DNA from: Rheinheimera salexigens
GTDB taxonomy: Bacteria > Pseudomonadota > Gammaproteobacteria > Enterobacterales > Alteromonadaceae
DNA: 64,000 nucleotides
Assembly (NCBI RefSeq): GCF_001752395.1
Contig: NZ_MKEK01000001.1
Coordinates: forward strand, 2,799,608-2,863,607
Direction of reading: 5' to 3'
The notes under the pieces are model-generated. The model did no database searches. It saw nothing but the letters and a program-made list of their open reading frames with translations, and had not been told where the DNA came from. Both the position numbers and the translations under genes were made by a program. This document shows positions 36,230-46,071 of the stretch, piece by piece. Numbering within the stretch: position 1 is the first letter of the stretch; every line of letters begins with the position of its first letter.

Positions 36230-38446
36230 TTAAATTGTCGTGCGACAATCTGCTTGCACACCTAATGGATTTGCTGGCGGTGGTGACGTTTCAACCGTCA
36301 CATCCTCGGCTGCAACAGGTAGAGTATATAAGCGATGCGCTACGTTTTCAGTGCCCGCAGCAGTACCTGAAACTTGCAACCTTACATCTAACCATGTGGC
36401 ATAATCCTGCGGATACTGCACATTAAAGGTCGCAATACCGTTTTCATCCGCTGTTACCGTTCTTGGCACGGTAGCAACGTTACCTGGGGTTAGTAAACCA
36501 TCACCATTAGTATCTTCAGAAATTTCTAAAATACCGTCAAAGTTTACGTCTTCATTTGGACAAGTAATAACCCGATTACTGGCCCATAATTTGAACTCTT
36601 CTGGTGGTGGTGGTGATTTCACCCAAAAACCTTTACCAAATGTTATAGGCACAACGGCGACATTTAACTCTTGATTCGCGACAGGGTTACCTGAACTATC
36701 AGTTACGATAATTGAGAACTCTTTCGAATACAGGCTGGCACTTGGCTTAGCAATGGCATTACCCGTACCAAAGCGGAAGAATAATGTCCGTTTACCCACT
36801 GCTATATCTGTCATGCCAGCAATAGTATTATCTGCTTCTAAAGCACCATGTATTTGTAAATTTAAACCATCAAAGCCGGTACCAGTATTGGCATCAGCAG
36901 TAAATACCGTAGAGGCGACACCTTGCGAGTTAGTTACAGCTGTACCTGAACTGATAGCTCCACCTGCAGCATTATCTAACGAAAATACTACCGTGCGACC
37001 TTTTACTGGGTTGTTATTGGCATCACGAACAATTGCCCGTACTGCACTACTTTCACCCGGACCAACTTGTGCTGGGAAGGCTTGCACTTCTACTTTAGTT
37101 GGATTAGTTGCGATAAACTCAACCACTTTTTTCGTGCTAACTGCGTCTTCACCTGCACCGCCACGAGCACTAATTGTCGCTAACCCAGCATATTCAGAGC
37201 GAACAAAGGCTTCTGCTACACCAGCTGCATCGGTTGTATCTTCAGACGTTACAGCATTAGCTAAGCCCGCTACTGTGCTAGCAATAGCACCACGGGTAGT
37301 ATTAAAGGTGACAAGTTGGCCAACATTAGCCGCATCGTTAACTAACCATTCCACTGAAAGCTGTTGCGCTGCACTTAAATCAATTTCTAACACATTTTCG
37401 CCTTCAGCAGCTGCTTGTTGAAAAGCAAAAGCATCTGCACTGACGTTAATATTTGCAAAGCTAGTCACACCTAAAGCGGTTATGGTTAAGGTATCGTTAC
37501 CACTATTAACGGCGGTATAACTTAAACTTGCTTTACCTGCAGTGCCAACCGTTACTGGGTTAGTTTCACTTAATGTATTGGCTAAAGATGAACTTACAGC
37601 AACCGTTACACCTTGAATGCCTACGCCACTTGAATCGGTTACAAAGATATCAATGGTTGCTGTATCGGCTAAGACTACTGAGTTTGGCGCTGATACATCA
37701 ACAACAGTCCCTTTAACCTTTACTATTAATTCAGATGTCTGCTGTTGTACCGTTGCTCTAACCGTAATATCACGATTATTTTTATCTGTTTTCGTGGTTA
37801 AAGTCGCTCGCGCAATACCGTTTGCTGCTGTTACTGCATCTATTTGCACTAATTCACCAGAGTCGGTTGAAAAAGTTACCGGCACATCCGCAACAACAAC
37901 ATTATTAGAATCACGCACTAAAGCACTTAACTCAACTTTATCAGTTGAGCTTGAGCCTAATTGTAAAGTATCTGCAATTAATGACACGCCACCGATAGTA
38001 ATATCAACAGAGTCACCACCATCGCCAGCAGAGACAAAGCCGGCATTGCTTGTTACATCGCTAAAGCTGGCATCAACTTGCCCTGCACCTGACTTAGAGC
38101 CTACTAGCAATGCTATTGTTGCAACACCATTAGCGTCGGTCAGAGCAGTACCAGCAGTGTTACCAAAAGAGGCTAATGCTGAGTCACTAACAGCAAGATT
38201 AATGACTTTATTTGCTATTACACCATTATTGGTAGCACTTAGTGTTGCTGTCACCGTTAGAGGGGTAGATTGCGATAGCGCTGTAGATGCTGAGCCATTT
38301 GCGTCAGTTAACGCTACAGCCAATGAGTAAACAACAGTGCTACCATTACCGCCACCACTGTTATCGTTATTCAGGGTACCACCGCCACCACAAGCGGCCA
38401 GTGCTGAAATTAATAGCGCGACAAAAAGTCGCTGGACATTCCGCAT
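36230..38446 (-). CDS. Lipoprotein with bacterial Ig-like (Big_1) repeats
   Basis: A 738-residue exported protein. Signal peptide with lipobox LAAC (C19) followed by a Gly-rich CGGGG spacer. The rest is a series of Ig-like Big_1/invasin-type repeats, about 90-100 residues each, with repeated TDANGVA-like turns (TDANGVATIALL, TKTDKNNRD, TVTAANGIARATLTTK, NSQGVASTVFTADAN). The last domain has an EF-hand-like DVNFDGILEISEDTNGDG segment that may bind calcium. It likely stands on the cell surface in adhesion or envelope contact. The function is not established. Confidence 0.82.
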   Translation of the reverse strand: MRNVQRLFVALLISALAACGGGGTLNNDNSGGGNGSTVVYSLAVALTDANGSASTALSQSTPLTVTATLSATNNGVIANKVINLAVSDSALASFGNTAGTALTDANGVATIALLVGSKSGAGQVDASFSDVTSNAGFVSAGDGGDSVDITIGGVSLIADTLQLGSSSTDKVELSALVRDSNNVVVADVPVTFSTDSGELVQIDAVTAANGIARATLTTKTDKNNRDITVRATVQQQTSELIVKVKGTVVDVSAPNSVVLADTATIDIFVTDSSGVGIQGVTVAVSSSLANTLSETNPVTVGTAGKASLSYTAVNSGNDTLTITALGVTSFANINVSADAFAFQQAAAEGENVLEIDLSAAQQLSVEWLVNDAANVGQLVTFNTTRGAIASTVAGLANAVTSEDTTDAAGVAEAFVRSEYAGLATISARGGAGEDAVSTKKVVEFIATNPTKVEVQAFPAQVGPGESSAVRAIVRDANNNPVKGRTVVFSLDNAAGGAISSGTAVTNSQGVASTVFTADANTGTGFDGLNLQIHGALEADNTIAGMTDIAVGKRTLFFRFGTGNAIAKPSASLYSKEFSIIVTDSSGNPVANQELNVAVVPITFGKGFWVKSPPPPEEFKLWASNRVITCPNEDVNFDGILEISEDTNGDGLLTPGNVATVPRTVTADENGIATFNVQYPQDYATWLDVRLQVSGTAAGTENVAHRLYTLPVAAEDVTVETSPPPANPLGVQADCRTTI

Positions 38447-38624
38447 GTAAACTCTCCCTAGCTTTTCTTATTATTTATAGTTTTGTTAATATTAAGAGTA
38501 TCTTAAACTAATAACCAGATAAAGGTCATTTCAATTTTAAAATAATTTTTTGCCTTTATCTGCCCATCTATAACACAACCTGTTAGGCTTAGCGCCATTC
38601 AATATTCATTATTAGTCAGAAGTT

Positions 38625-39962
38625 ATGGCCGAAAATAAAAAATTAGGGTTAACCGCACGCATTGTTATTGGTATGTGTGCCGGTATTTTTGTTGGGTTTT
38701 TATTCAACACCATCTTGGCAGGCCAAGAAGAGCGCATGCTTTATATATTTGGTTTCGACTTTGCTTTAAAAGCGTTCTTTGTTGATGGCTTATTCCACGT
38801 TGGTGGTGAAATTTTTATCGCCAGCTTAAAAATGTTGGTAGTACCCTTAGTTTTTGTCTCGCTAGTCTGTGGTACTTGCTCACTGTCCGACACGTCAAGT
38901 TTAGGACGGCTTGGTGGTAAAACCATCGGTTTATATTTGCTAACAACCGCTATCGCGATTTCATTAGCTATTTTTGCAGCATTAATCATTGGTCCTGGTA
39001 TTGGCGTGCAAATGCAAACAGATGCCAGTTTTAGCTTGAGTGAAGCGCCGTCTTTATCGCAAGTATTTATCAATATATTCCCCAGTAACCCAATAGAATC
39101 GATGGCTAAAGGCAATATGCTGCAAATTATTGTTTTTGCCGTACTGTTTGGTTTAGCCATGGCCATGAGTGGTAAAGCCGGTGAGCGCTTAGCCGCTGTA
39201 TTTACTGACTTAAGTGATGTGATTATGAAGTTAGTCACGTTACTGATGAACTTAGCCCCTTATGGTGTATTTTTCTTAATGGCTAAGTTATTTACCACTT
39301 TAGGTTTTGAAACCATTGCCAGCTTAGCTAAATACTTTGCAGTAGTGCTATTTGTGCTACTGCTACACGGCTTTGTAACTTACGGAGTGATGTTAAAGGT
39401 AGTGTCAGGTTTAAACCCACGTATTTTCTTTAGCAAAATGCGTGATGCTGCCCTGTTCGGCTTTAGCACCTCTAGCAGTAATGCCTCTATGCCAGTAACG
39501 ATGGAAACCGTTACTAAAAAATTAGGCGTTAAAAATAGTATTGCCTCCTTTACCGTCCCACTGGGTGCCACGATTAACATGGATGGCACGGCCATTATGC
39601 AAGGTGTTGCTACGGTATTTATTGCCCAAGTGTTTGGCGTAGACTTAACAGTAACTGACTTTTTAATGGTTATTCTTACCGCAACTTTAGCCTCTGTTGG
39701 TACAGCAGGTGTACCTGGCGTAGGGCTCATTATGCTGGCCATGGTGTTACAGCAGGTTGGTTTACCTGTTGAAGGTATCGGCTTAATTATTGGTGTGGAT
39801 AGATTACTAGATATGACTCGTACGGCCGTCAATATTTGTGGTGATGCCATGGTGTCGTGTATTGTCGGTAAGAGTGAAAAAGAATTTGATATTGATGTCT
39901 ACAACGACCCTAAAGCTGGGGTTAAAGAGGAAAATATCGACTTTAATAAGTTACGAAATTAG
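38625..39962 (+). CDS. Dicarboxylate/amino-acid:cation symporter (DAACS family)
   Basis: A 445-residue membrane transporter with the SDF fold, about eight helices and two re-entrant hairpins. Hallmarks: the serine-rich FSTSSSNASMPVT (HP1), TINMDGTAIM (TM7 NMDGT) and ASVGTAGVPGVGLIML (HP2). It imports glutamate, aspartate or C4-dicarboxylates with Na+ or H+. The exact substrate cannot be told. Monocistronic with a hairpin behind it. Confidence 0.92.
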   Translation: MAENKKLGLTARIVIGMCAGIFVGFLFNTILAGQEERMLYIFGFDFALKAFFVDGLFHVGGEIFIASLKMLVVPLVFVSLVCGTCSLSDTSSLGRLGGKTIGLYLLTTAIAISLAIFAALIIGPGIGVQMQTDASFSLSEAPSLSQVFINIFPSNPIESMAKGNMLQIIVFAVLFGLAMAMSGKAGERLAAVFTDLSDVIMKLVTLLMNLAPYGVFFLMAKLFTTLGFETIASLAKYFAVVLFVLLLHGFVTYGVMLKVVSGLNPRIFFSKMRDAALFGFSTSSSNASMPVTMETVTKKLGVKNSIASFTVPLGATINMDGTAIMQGVATVFIAQVFGVDLTVTDFLMVILTATLASVGTAGVPGVGLIMLAMVLQQVGLPVEGIGLIIGVDRLLDMTRTAVNICGDAMVSCIVGKSEKEFDIDVYNDPKAGVKEENIDFNKLRN

Positions 39963-39991
39963 TCAGCCTAGCCTGTTTCATTTACCACTTA

Positions 39992-40028
39992 TTGCCCTAT
40001 CGAGAATTATAATAGCTCTGTAGGGCAA
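39992..40028 (+). terminator. Probable terminator after the symporter gene
   Basis: TTGCCCTA (39992-39999) pairs with TAGGGCAA (40021-40028), with inner GAG/CTC pairing. The T-run is weak, so it may be a 3' stability hairpin. Confidence 0.4.
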
Positions 40029-40082
40029 ATCTTATCCTACGTTCAGCATTCTGCTTAGCAATTTTCGTTAATCGTAATTTTA

Positions 40083-40745
40083 TTAATTCAACGTAATTAA
40101 ATATGCCGTTTCAATTAACCTTGATACGGCAAACTTGCGTCTTGCAAAGCCTTTATTGGTAAGATCTTGCTCGGCTAATACCTGAATGTCTGCTTTAGGA
40201 AATAACGCCTGTATATGCGCTGCGCTGACGCTAAACGGTGGGCCATTTTTTTCTTGTTGCGGGTACTCAACCCCTATCAATAATAATTGTGCACCTAGTT
40301 TAAATAAGCTTAATAACTTAGCTGCGTATTGCTGTCGCATATCGGCAGGTAGTGCAATTAAAGCGGCGCGATCATAAATAAACTGACAATTTGCCACCGC
40401 TTGATTGGGTAAATTAAAAAAATCACCCTGCCATAGGTTTATGCGCTTAGCTTTAAACTCCGCGCTATAACAAGTAAAACCGGCAACGGGCTGGCTAACT
40501 GTTGGTATTAACTGCTGCTGGCTAAAAAAATCACGACAGGCAATGTCGGACAGTTCAGCTCCCACCACATTATGCTGCTGGGCTAAAAACGCTAAATCCA
40601 AAGATTTACCACATAACGGCACAAATACATCGCCCGCCGGTAAGGCTAGCTGTGGCAAAAGTTGCTGCAACATTGGATGAACATCATCTAGCTGGAAACC
40701 TAAGTGATCATTTTCCCAGCAGGCTAGCCAAAATTCGGCCTGCAT
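40083..40745 (-). CDS. tpm: Thiopurine S-methyltransferase
   Basis: A 220-residue SAM-dependent methyltransferase. The N-terminal FWLACWENDHLGFQLDDVHPML and the SAM site FVPLCGKSLDLAFLAQQHNVVGAELS are typical of bacterial TPMT. It methylates thiopurines and, in bacteria, tellurite or selenite compounds. It overlaps the sohB stop by one base and is translated with it. Confidence 0.93.
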   Translation of the reverse strand: MQAEFWLACWENDHLGFQLDDVHPMLQQLLPQLALPAGDVFVPLCGKSLDLAFLAQQHNVVGAELSDIACRDFFSQQQLIPTVSQPVAGFTCYSAEFKAKRINLWQGDFFNLPNQAVANCQFIYDRAALIALPADMRQQYAAKLLSLFKLGAQLLLIGVEYPQQEKNGPPFSVSAAHIQALFPKADIQVLAEQDLTNKGFARRKFAVSRLIETAYLITLN

Positions 40746-41740
40746 TAAGATAACCTAGAGATCTGCGCTATTTTTTGCCACCAAATAGACAATATACCGG
40801 CAGAGCCAACACCAATTTTCTCTGCGATGCCTTTTTTTAATTGAAATTTAACCTGATAAATATGCCGTGTGCTTAAATGTGACAGCATATAATCATCACT
40901 GGTTTGTAACATATCAACTAAATTTAACTCTAATGCCTGATAACCAAACCAGTGCTCACCTGTAGCCACTTTATCTATTTCTAGTTCTGGTCGATGGTCT
41001 TGAACAAAACGTTTAAATAATTGATGGGTTTGTTCTAATTCTTGCTGGAATTTTTCCCGTCCAGATTCAGTGTTTTTGGCAAACAAAGTTACTGTGCGCT
41101 TAAATTCGCCAGCGGTAAATTGTTCGAAATCAACATCATGCTTTTGCAGCAATTTATGAAAATTAGGTAACTGGGCAATCACGCCAATAGAGCCAATAAT
41201 GGCAAAAGGCGCTGCAATTAATTTATGACCAATACAGGCCATCATATAGCCACCGCTAGCCGCGACTTTATCTACCGCTACGGTTAAGGGAATATTCTGT
41301 TGGCGTAACCTATCTAGCTGAGATGCGGCTAAACCATAGCCATGCACCACACCACCGCCACTTTCCAAACGCAATAGCACTTCATCTTCAGGCGTTGCTA
41401 CTGACAATATTGCCGTGACTTCTTCGCGCAATGCATCCACTTCTTTGGCATCCATGCTGCCGTTAAAATCGACTACATATAAGCGTTTTGTTAATAACTT
41501 TTCTGCATTAGCTTGTTGCTTACTCCAGCTTTTAAATTGTTTTTTATTTAATAGCTTTTGCTGCATTTGCTCTACGCGCTGATGGTATTGCTCGGTTAAA
41601 TCGCTAAAAATTAATTGTGCTTTACTGGGCCGCGCTTTAGAAGCAGCTGCACCCACTATCAATAAAACAATCACAGCAAAAGCCAATACAAAAGTGACTG
41701 TTTTTGCTAAAAATAAACCATATTCGTATATAAATTCCAA
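40745..41740 (-). CDS. sohB: Protease SohB (peptidase S49)
   Basis: A 331-residue inner-membrane serine protease. One N-terminal membrane helix (about 8-30) is followed by a cytoplasmic or periplasmic linker and the SppA-like catalytic domain with the nucleophile Ser in VAASGGYMMACIG and the Lys about 50 residues later. The name and length fit E. coli SohB (349). Operon with tpm. Confidence 0.92.
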   Translation of the reverse strand: MEFIYEYGLFLAKTVTFVLAFAVIVLLIVGAAASKARPSKAQLIFSDLTEQYHQRVEQMQQKLLNKKQFKSWSKQQANAEKLLTKRLYVVDFNGSMDAKEVDALREEVTAILSVATPEDEVLLRLESGGGVVHGYGLAASQLDRLRQQNIPLTVAVDKVAASGGYMMACIGHKLIAAPFAIIGSIGVIAQLPNFHKLLQKHDVDFEQFTAGEFKRTVTLFAKNTESGREKFQQELEQTHQLFKRFVQDHRPELEIDKVATGEHWFGYQALELNLVDMLQTSDDYMLSHLSTRHIYQVKFQLKKGIAEKIGVGSAGILSIWWQKIAQISRLS

Positions 41741-41807
41741 TCCAGTGCCCTCTTTAATGTCTTATGCCATTGTAACTGGTTATAAAAATAGAGAAACAAT
41801 TAGCAAT

Positions 41808-41835
41808 AAAAAAAGCTCGGCAAGCCGAGCTTTTT
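41808..41835. terminator. Bidirectional terminator between sohB upstream region and lipase gene end
   Basis: AAGCTCGG (41813-41820), loop CAAG, CCGAGCTT (41825-41832) with A- and T-runs on each side, 18 bases beyond the lipase stop codon. Confidence 0.85.
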
Positions 41836-41852
41836 AACTGTATTGCTAAAGA

Positions 41853-44294
41853 TTAATTAGCAGGTGCAATTACACTTGCATCATTAACTACTACTGCCGC
41901 ACCTTGGCTAACAAAGAAACTCACTGTCTGCTTTTGCATCTCTGTTGTTGCTGCAGCGCTAGTCGCTGGGCTTAGGATTGAACTATGGTCACCTGCAGCG
42001 AAGCGAGCAATTGCATTGCCTTCTAACAGAGCAGGACCCGCAGTATCAGGGATCGCAGTAGCCGCTAGTAAACGTGCTAATGGCTCGGTACCTGCTAATG
42101 GCATTTTACCCGCTTGTAATGCCGCTAATGGATTAGCAAAGCCATTAGGCACCACTTGGTCAGGTAAGTTATCTACACCATCACCAACTACTTCAATCAA
42201 GTAGCTAGGTGTTCCTGAAACCACTAAGCGTTGAGCGTAGTTATTTGGATCGCCAGCATCAGTTACTGTTTGCGCAGCAAAAGCAAACTTAGTAAAAGCC
42301 GTATTTAATGCCGTTAATGCCGCGGTATTACCTGTTTGTTGTAAGTACTCAACAAATGGTGGATAACAAGCAGCAAAAGGCGGTACTAATGCTTTACCAC
42401 AACCGTTATTAACCGTTGCAAAGTCAATATAAGATTGCGCAGTCGCCCCACCGGCACCCAGCATTACACTTGATTTAATAAGTGGACCAAAAGAAGGCGA
42501 ATCTAATAAGAAGTTTGCAATAGCACCACCTGGCATAGCTAAAGCTGCCGTTTTGATATTATACAAACCATCTAACGCCGGATTACCCGTTGGGCTATTT
42601 GCCATAGCCACCATAGAGGTACCTGTAATAGCACCTAGTGAGTGACCTAAGAATTGTACATTAGACATGTCTAAGTCGACACCTTGGGCAAAGTTTAAAC
42701 CTAAACGTAAACCGAGCATGTCAGCAATACTTTGTCTTAAATTATCGCGAGTGACTAATAAGTTAGATAAGTTCATATAGTCAGTAGCAGAGTTAGTGCT
42801 TGCGTTAATTACAACCGTTTTAGTTGTACCATCAGCAGCAGGAACTTCTACGCTATAGCCACGTGTACCATGTAATGGGTGGTCAATGGCAACAGTAGCA
42901 AAACCTTGTGACGATAAAGCACCTGTAACCGCTAACATATCACCTTTTTTCGAGGTAATACCGTGCTGTAATATCACTACCGGCCAACCCGCTTCTGGCA
43001 TCGTAATGCTAGGATAATCAGTATTTGGCACAGTAATCTGCACATCTAAGGTTTGCATACTATTTGTAGCAGGTATGGTATTAAACTTCGTTAAGTGACG
43101 AGCTTTATCAAGTTTAGACGTTACATTACCCTCTGCATCGTACTGGGTTAAATCGCGCAAAGCTCCACCACTAGCGCCTTGACAATAAGCATCATTGGCC
43201 GACACTGGTGTTTCTGGTTTCATTGATGCCGGTAAGGCAGCAATAATAGCGCCACTATCACAACGTGCTAACCAGCGGGTATTTAATGGTGCTAAAGGAT
43301 TCGCTTCTGTTGGTTCACCTAAATAGTATGGCAGCTTAATTGTGCCACTATAATAACGGGCTAATTTAAACATAAAACGTGGATCTGCCGGCGTATCAGC
43401 TATGGTTTGGCCTGGAAATATAATATCAGATACTAACATGCCGGTATTGCTAGCCATTAGCACTGGTGGAGTATTATTGTTTAATGGGCTAGGTGCCATT
43501 AAACCTTTAATTGAGGCTAATACATCACCCGCCGATTGAGTCGTCATAGCGGCAGTATAAATAATGGTATCTTTATTAACGCCTTGTGCTGCAACTGCAT
43601 TTTCAAAGCCATTAATTAACTGTTGTAAATTACGTTGTGATTCAGTACTTAACGGTTTAGTGGCAAAATCTTGTTTTACCAACTCATACGACGTTGATGG
43701 CGCTATAGTATTACCAGCACTGTCTTGTAAAACCGAAGTTAATACTACCATGTAGCTGGTTTTAGGCTTTAATGGTTTTAATGGAATGACGGCAACGCTA
43801 TTACCATTAGCTGCAGTATAAAAGTCTTGACCGAAGGTTAATTCACCAACCGCTTTACAGGCAAAACCTCGAGGCACTGCACGACAGCTTTCATCGCTAG
43901 AGGCTGGATCACCCATTAACATTTCAAAGATTTTCACTGCACCTGGTTGGCTGGCTGAAGTGGCATCTAAACTTACGCCAGCAGTAAAGTCGATATCTAT
44001 TGCAAATGGATTCTGAGTAGACCAACCATCCAAGGCGCCAAGCGCAACTTGTGGATTAGTATAATCAGGCGAATCACCCGCATCTAAAGTTAAAGTGCCA
44101 TCGGTTGTACCTTGGAATAATAAATCGTTGGGTACCGATAGCCGCGGCGTTGATGCGCCTGGATCAAATACCACGCGTGATAAAGGTATTATTGGGTTAG
44201 CTTGCGCGTCGTCTTTTATATCTTGTAGCGAGTCACCGCAGGCGGTTAGTCCTAGCGCAACCGCAACAGCTATGCTTAATGCTAGCTTGTTCAT
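41853..44294 (-). CDS. VolA/Pla-1-like extracellular lipase lipoprotein
   Basis: An 813-residue exported lipoprotein. Signal peptide ends in a lipobox (LTAC, C19). The N-terminal region (about 30-330; IPLSRVVFDPGASTPRLSVPNDLLF) matches the bacterial virulence-factor lipase N-terminal family. A hydrolase domain follows with the oxyanion sequence WPVVILQHGITSKKGDM and the nucleophile in FLGHSLGAITG (about residue 550). VolA-type enzymes release fatty acids from lysophospholipids at the cell surface. Monocistronic. One of the larger envelope proteins here. Confidence 0.88.
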   Translation of the reverse strand: MNKLALSIAVAVALGLTACGDSLQDIKDDAQANPIIPLSRVVFDPGASTPRLSVPNDLLFQGTTDGTLTLDAGDSPDYTNPQVALGALDGWSTQNPFAIDIDFTAGVSLDATSASQPGAVKIFEMLMGDPASSDESCRAVPRGFACKAVGELTFGQDFYTAANGNSVAVIPLKPLKPKTSYMVVLTSVLQDSAGNTIAPSTSYELVKQDFATKPLSTESQRNLQQLINGFENAVAAQGVNKDTIIYTAAMTTQSAGDVLASIKGLMAPSPLNNNTPPVLMASNTGMLVSDIIFPGQTIADTPADPRFMFKLARYYSGTIKLPYYLGEPTEANPLAPLNTRWLARCDSGAIIAALPASMKPETPVSANDAYCQGASGGALRDLTQYDAEGNVTSKLDKARHLTKFNTIPATNSMQTLDVQITVPNTDYPSITMPEAGWPVVILQHGITSKKGDMLAVTGALSSQGFATVAIDHPLHGTRGYSVEVPAADGTTKTVVINASTNSATDYMNLSNLLVTRDNLRQSIADMLGLRLGLNFAQGVDLDMSNVQFLGHSLGAITGTSMVAMANSPTGNPALDGLYNIKTAALAMPGGAIANFLLDSPSFGPLIKSSVMLGAGGATAQSYIDFATVNNGCGKALVPPFAACYPPFVEYLQQTGNTAALTALNTAFTKFAFAAQTVTDAGDPNNYAQRLVVSGTPSYLIEVVGDGVDNLPDQVVPNGFANPLAALQAGKMPLAGTEPLARLLAATAIPDTAGPALLEGNAIARFAAGDHSSILSPATSAAATTEMQKQTVSFFVSQGAAVVVNDASVIAPAN

Positions 44295-44460
44295 AATCTC
44301 TCCCCGTCCTAATTTCTATTTTTTTATTTGCAAAGCAAAAGCTTACTCTGCTTATTTGAAATCTTTTCGCCAAATTTAGCTATTAACAGCTACGACCAGT
44401 TAAAGTTAACTCAATAAAACAGAAATCGCTAGTTGAAAAATACACAATAAAGGAAGAAAG

Positions 44461-44586
44461 ATGCAAATTTCGCATTTTAAGCGTATGCTGACGCCGTTTT
44501 TGACCGCGGTGGATTATTATTATGCAACAGTATCAAGCGTCAAAAGACGCACTAAAAAACAAAGTTATTCTTATTACTGGCGCCGG
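44461..44586 (+). CDS. Possible 41-residue upstream peptide overlapping yciK
   Basis: ATG 44461 has a very good AAGGAAG site and opens a 41-codon frame that runs 65 bases into yciK in another frame. The peptide is basic, aromatic and unfamiliar. It might regulate yciK translation, or be fortuitous. Low confidence. Confidence 0.25.
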
Positions 44587-45268
44587 TGATGGAATTGGTA
44601 AAGAAGCAGCCCTTACTTATGCTGCCCATGGTGCTACGGTTATTTTATTAGGCAGAACCGTTAAAAAACTAACGGCTGTTTATGATGAAATTATTGCCAA
44701 TGGTGGTGCCGAGCCCGCTATAGTGCCGCTAGACTTAAAAGGCGCTACCGCTAAACATTATCGCGATATGGCTAGCACTATTCAAAATGAGTTTGGTCGC
44801 TTAGATGGCTTATTGCACAATGCAGGCATTTTAGGCGTACTTACTCCCTTTGAGCATATCGATTTAGAGACATGGCAAGACATTATGCAAGTTAATGTTA
44901 CGGCTGCCATGCTAATGACACAAGCGCTAGTACCTGTGATGCGTTTAGCAGCCAAACCGTCTATTGTTTTTACGTCTTCAGGTGTAGGTAGAAAAGGCCG
45001 AGCATTTTGGGGCCCTTATGCGGTATCAAAGTTTGCTACTGAAGGCTTAATGGAAGTTATGGCCGACGAGTTTGAATCGACTAATCTGCGGGTTAATTGC
45101 ATAAATCCTGGCGCTACACGTACTGCCATGCGCAGCGGTGCCTATCCAGCAGAAGATATAACCAAGCTGAAAACACCGGCTGATTTAATGTGGTTATATT
45201 TATATTTAATGAGTGACGATAGTATTAACGAAAATGGCCAATCAATAGATGCCCAGCCAAAACGCTAA
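44522..45268 (+). CDS. yciK: YciK-type short-chain dehydrogenase
   Basis: A 248-residue SDR enzyme: NAD(P)-binding TGAGDGIGKEAALTYAAHG, N-A-G motif NAGILG, active Ser/Tyr/Lys in SSGVGRKGRAFWGPYAVSKFA. It matches YciK of gammaproteobacteria (252 residues), of unknown substrate. Start ATG 44522 lies 10 bases after GGTGG. A small upstream frame overlaps it. Confidence 0.9.
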   Translation: MQQYQASKDALKNKVILITGAGDGIGKEAALTYAAHGATVILLGRTVKKLTAVYDEIIANGGAEPAIVPLDLKGATAKHYRDMASTIQNEFGRLDGLLHNAGILGVLTPFEHIDLETWQDIMQVNVTAAMLMTQALVPVMRLAAKPSIVFTSSGVGRKGRAFWGPYAVSKFATEGLMEVMADEFESTNLRVNCINPGATRTAMRSGAYPAEDITKLKTPADLMWLYLYLMSDDSINENGQSIDAQPKR

Positions 45269-45346
45269 TGCTATCTAATACTATAAAATAGCACTATCAG
45301 TCCGATACTGATGTAGTGTTTCGCTCATCTTGAACAAGAATACACG

Positions 45347-45395
45347 TTAGGCAAGCTGACTTGGCTTTAAACAGGCCAAAGTCAGACTTGCCTAA
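45347..45395. other. Long imperfect hairpin between convergent genes
   Basis: TTAGGCAAG (45347-45355) pairs with CTTGCCTAA (45387-45395), and TGACTT (45357-45362) with AAGTCA (45379-45384), extending toward the loop with GGC/GCC. The total is about 18 paired bases with bulges. Likely a transcription-end structure for yciK and/or the H-NS-like gene; no T-run. Confidence 0.5.
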
Positions 45396-45445
45396 TGTTG
45401 TAATATACTGCAGCTTTAACTCTGACTTAGTTACTTCTGGCTTAG

Positions 45446-45976
45446 TTATTTTTTGGTTAGGATTTCGCCGCCATTAACTTGCGCCCATTCATTCCAGCTA
45501 TCAACTTTATTATTGAAATTCTTAACCGCTTGCTCTGTCGCATCAGCAATTAAGCGATCTATTTGACTACTATATTTTTTATCGACTTCTGCCACAGGCA
45601 ACACATTAATACCACGAGCTTGTAAGCCCTTTTTCATAGTATGAGTGCGCAACAATTGTAGCTGACCATCTTCAACATAAAAATATTGGCTTTCTTTATT
45701 GATGGTTTTAAACTTTGGTTTAACCGGTCGCTTTTCTGCTTTGGTTTTAGCCGCGCCAACCTCTGTCGGCAATACATCTGTACTTTGCTTATAGCCTAAC
45801 TGCTCTAACGTAAAACCTTGTGATTTAGCTAAGGTTTCTAACTGCTCAATTAGCTCCACTTCGGTTTGTCTTTCAGCTAAAACAGCGTTTAATACTTCAA
45901 TAACCTCAGTTAGCTTTACTAATGTAAGCTCTTTGGCTGCTTTTTTTAGTTCGCGTTTCTCTAATAACAATGACAT
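45446..45976 (-). CDS. H-NS-like N-terminal domain with unusual C-terminus
   Basis: A 176-residue protein. Residues about 8-62 (KKAAKELTLVKLTEVIEVLNAVLAERQ, then QLETLAKSQGFTLEQLGY) fit the H-NS/StpA oligomerisation domain. A basic linker follows (about 78-92, KAEKRPVKPKFK). The C-terminal part (about 93-176) lacks the H-NS AT-hook-like motif and reads EDGQLQLLRTHTMKKGLQARGIN. It may be a nucleoid protein with a different DNA-binding end, or an H-NS modulator. Confidence 0.55.
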   Translation of the reverse strand: MSLLLEKRELKKAAKELTLVKLTEVIEVLNAVLAERQTEVELIEQLETLAKSQGFTLEQLGYKQSTDVLPTEVGAAKTKAEKRPVKPKFKTINKESQYFYVEDGQLQLLRTHTMKKGLQARGINVLPVAEVDKKYSSQIDRLIADATEQAVKNFNNKVDSWNEWAQVNGGEILTKK

Positions 45977-46071
45977 TGTATTCTCCAGTGATATAGCGTT
46001 GCATAAGCATAATCAATAAGTCATTATAAATAAAGAAATTAAACTAAATTATAGTAAACAAACAATCACTA

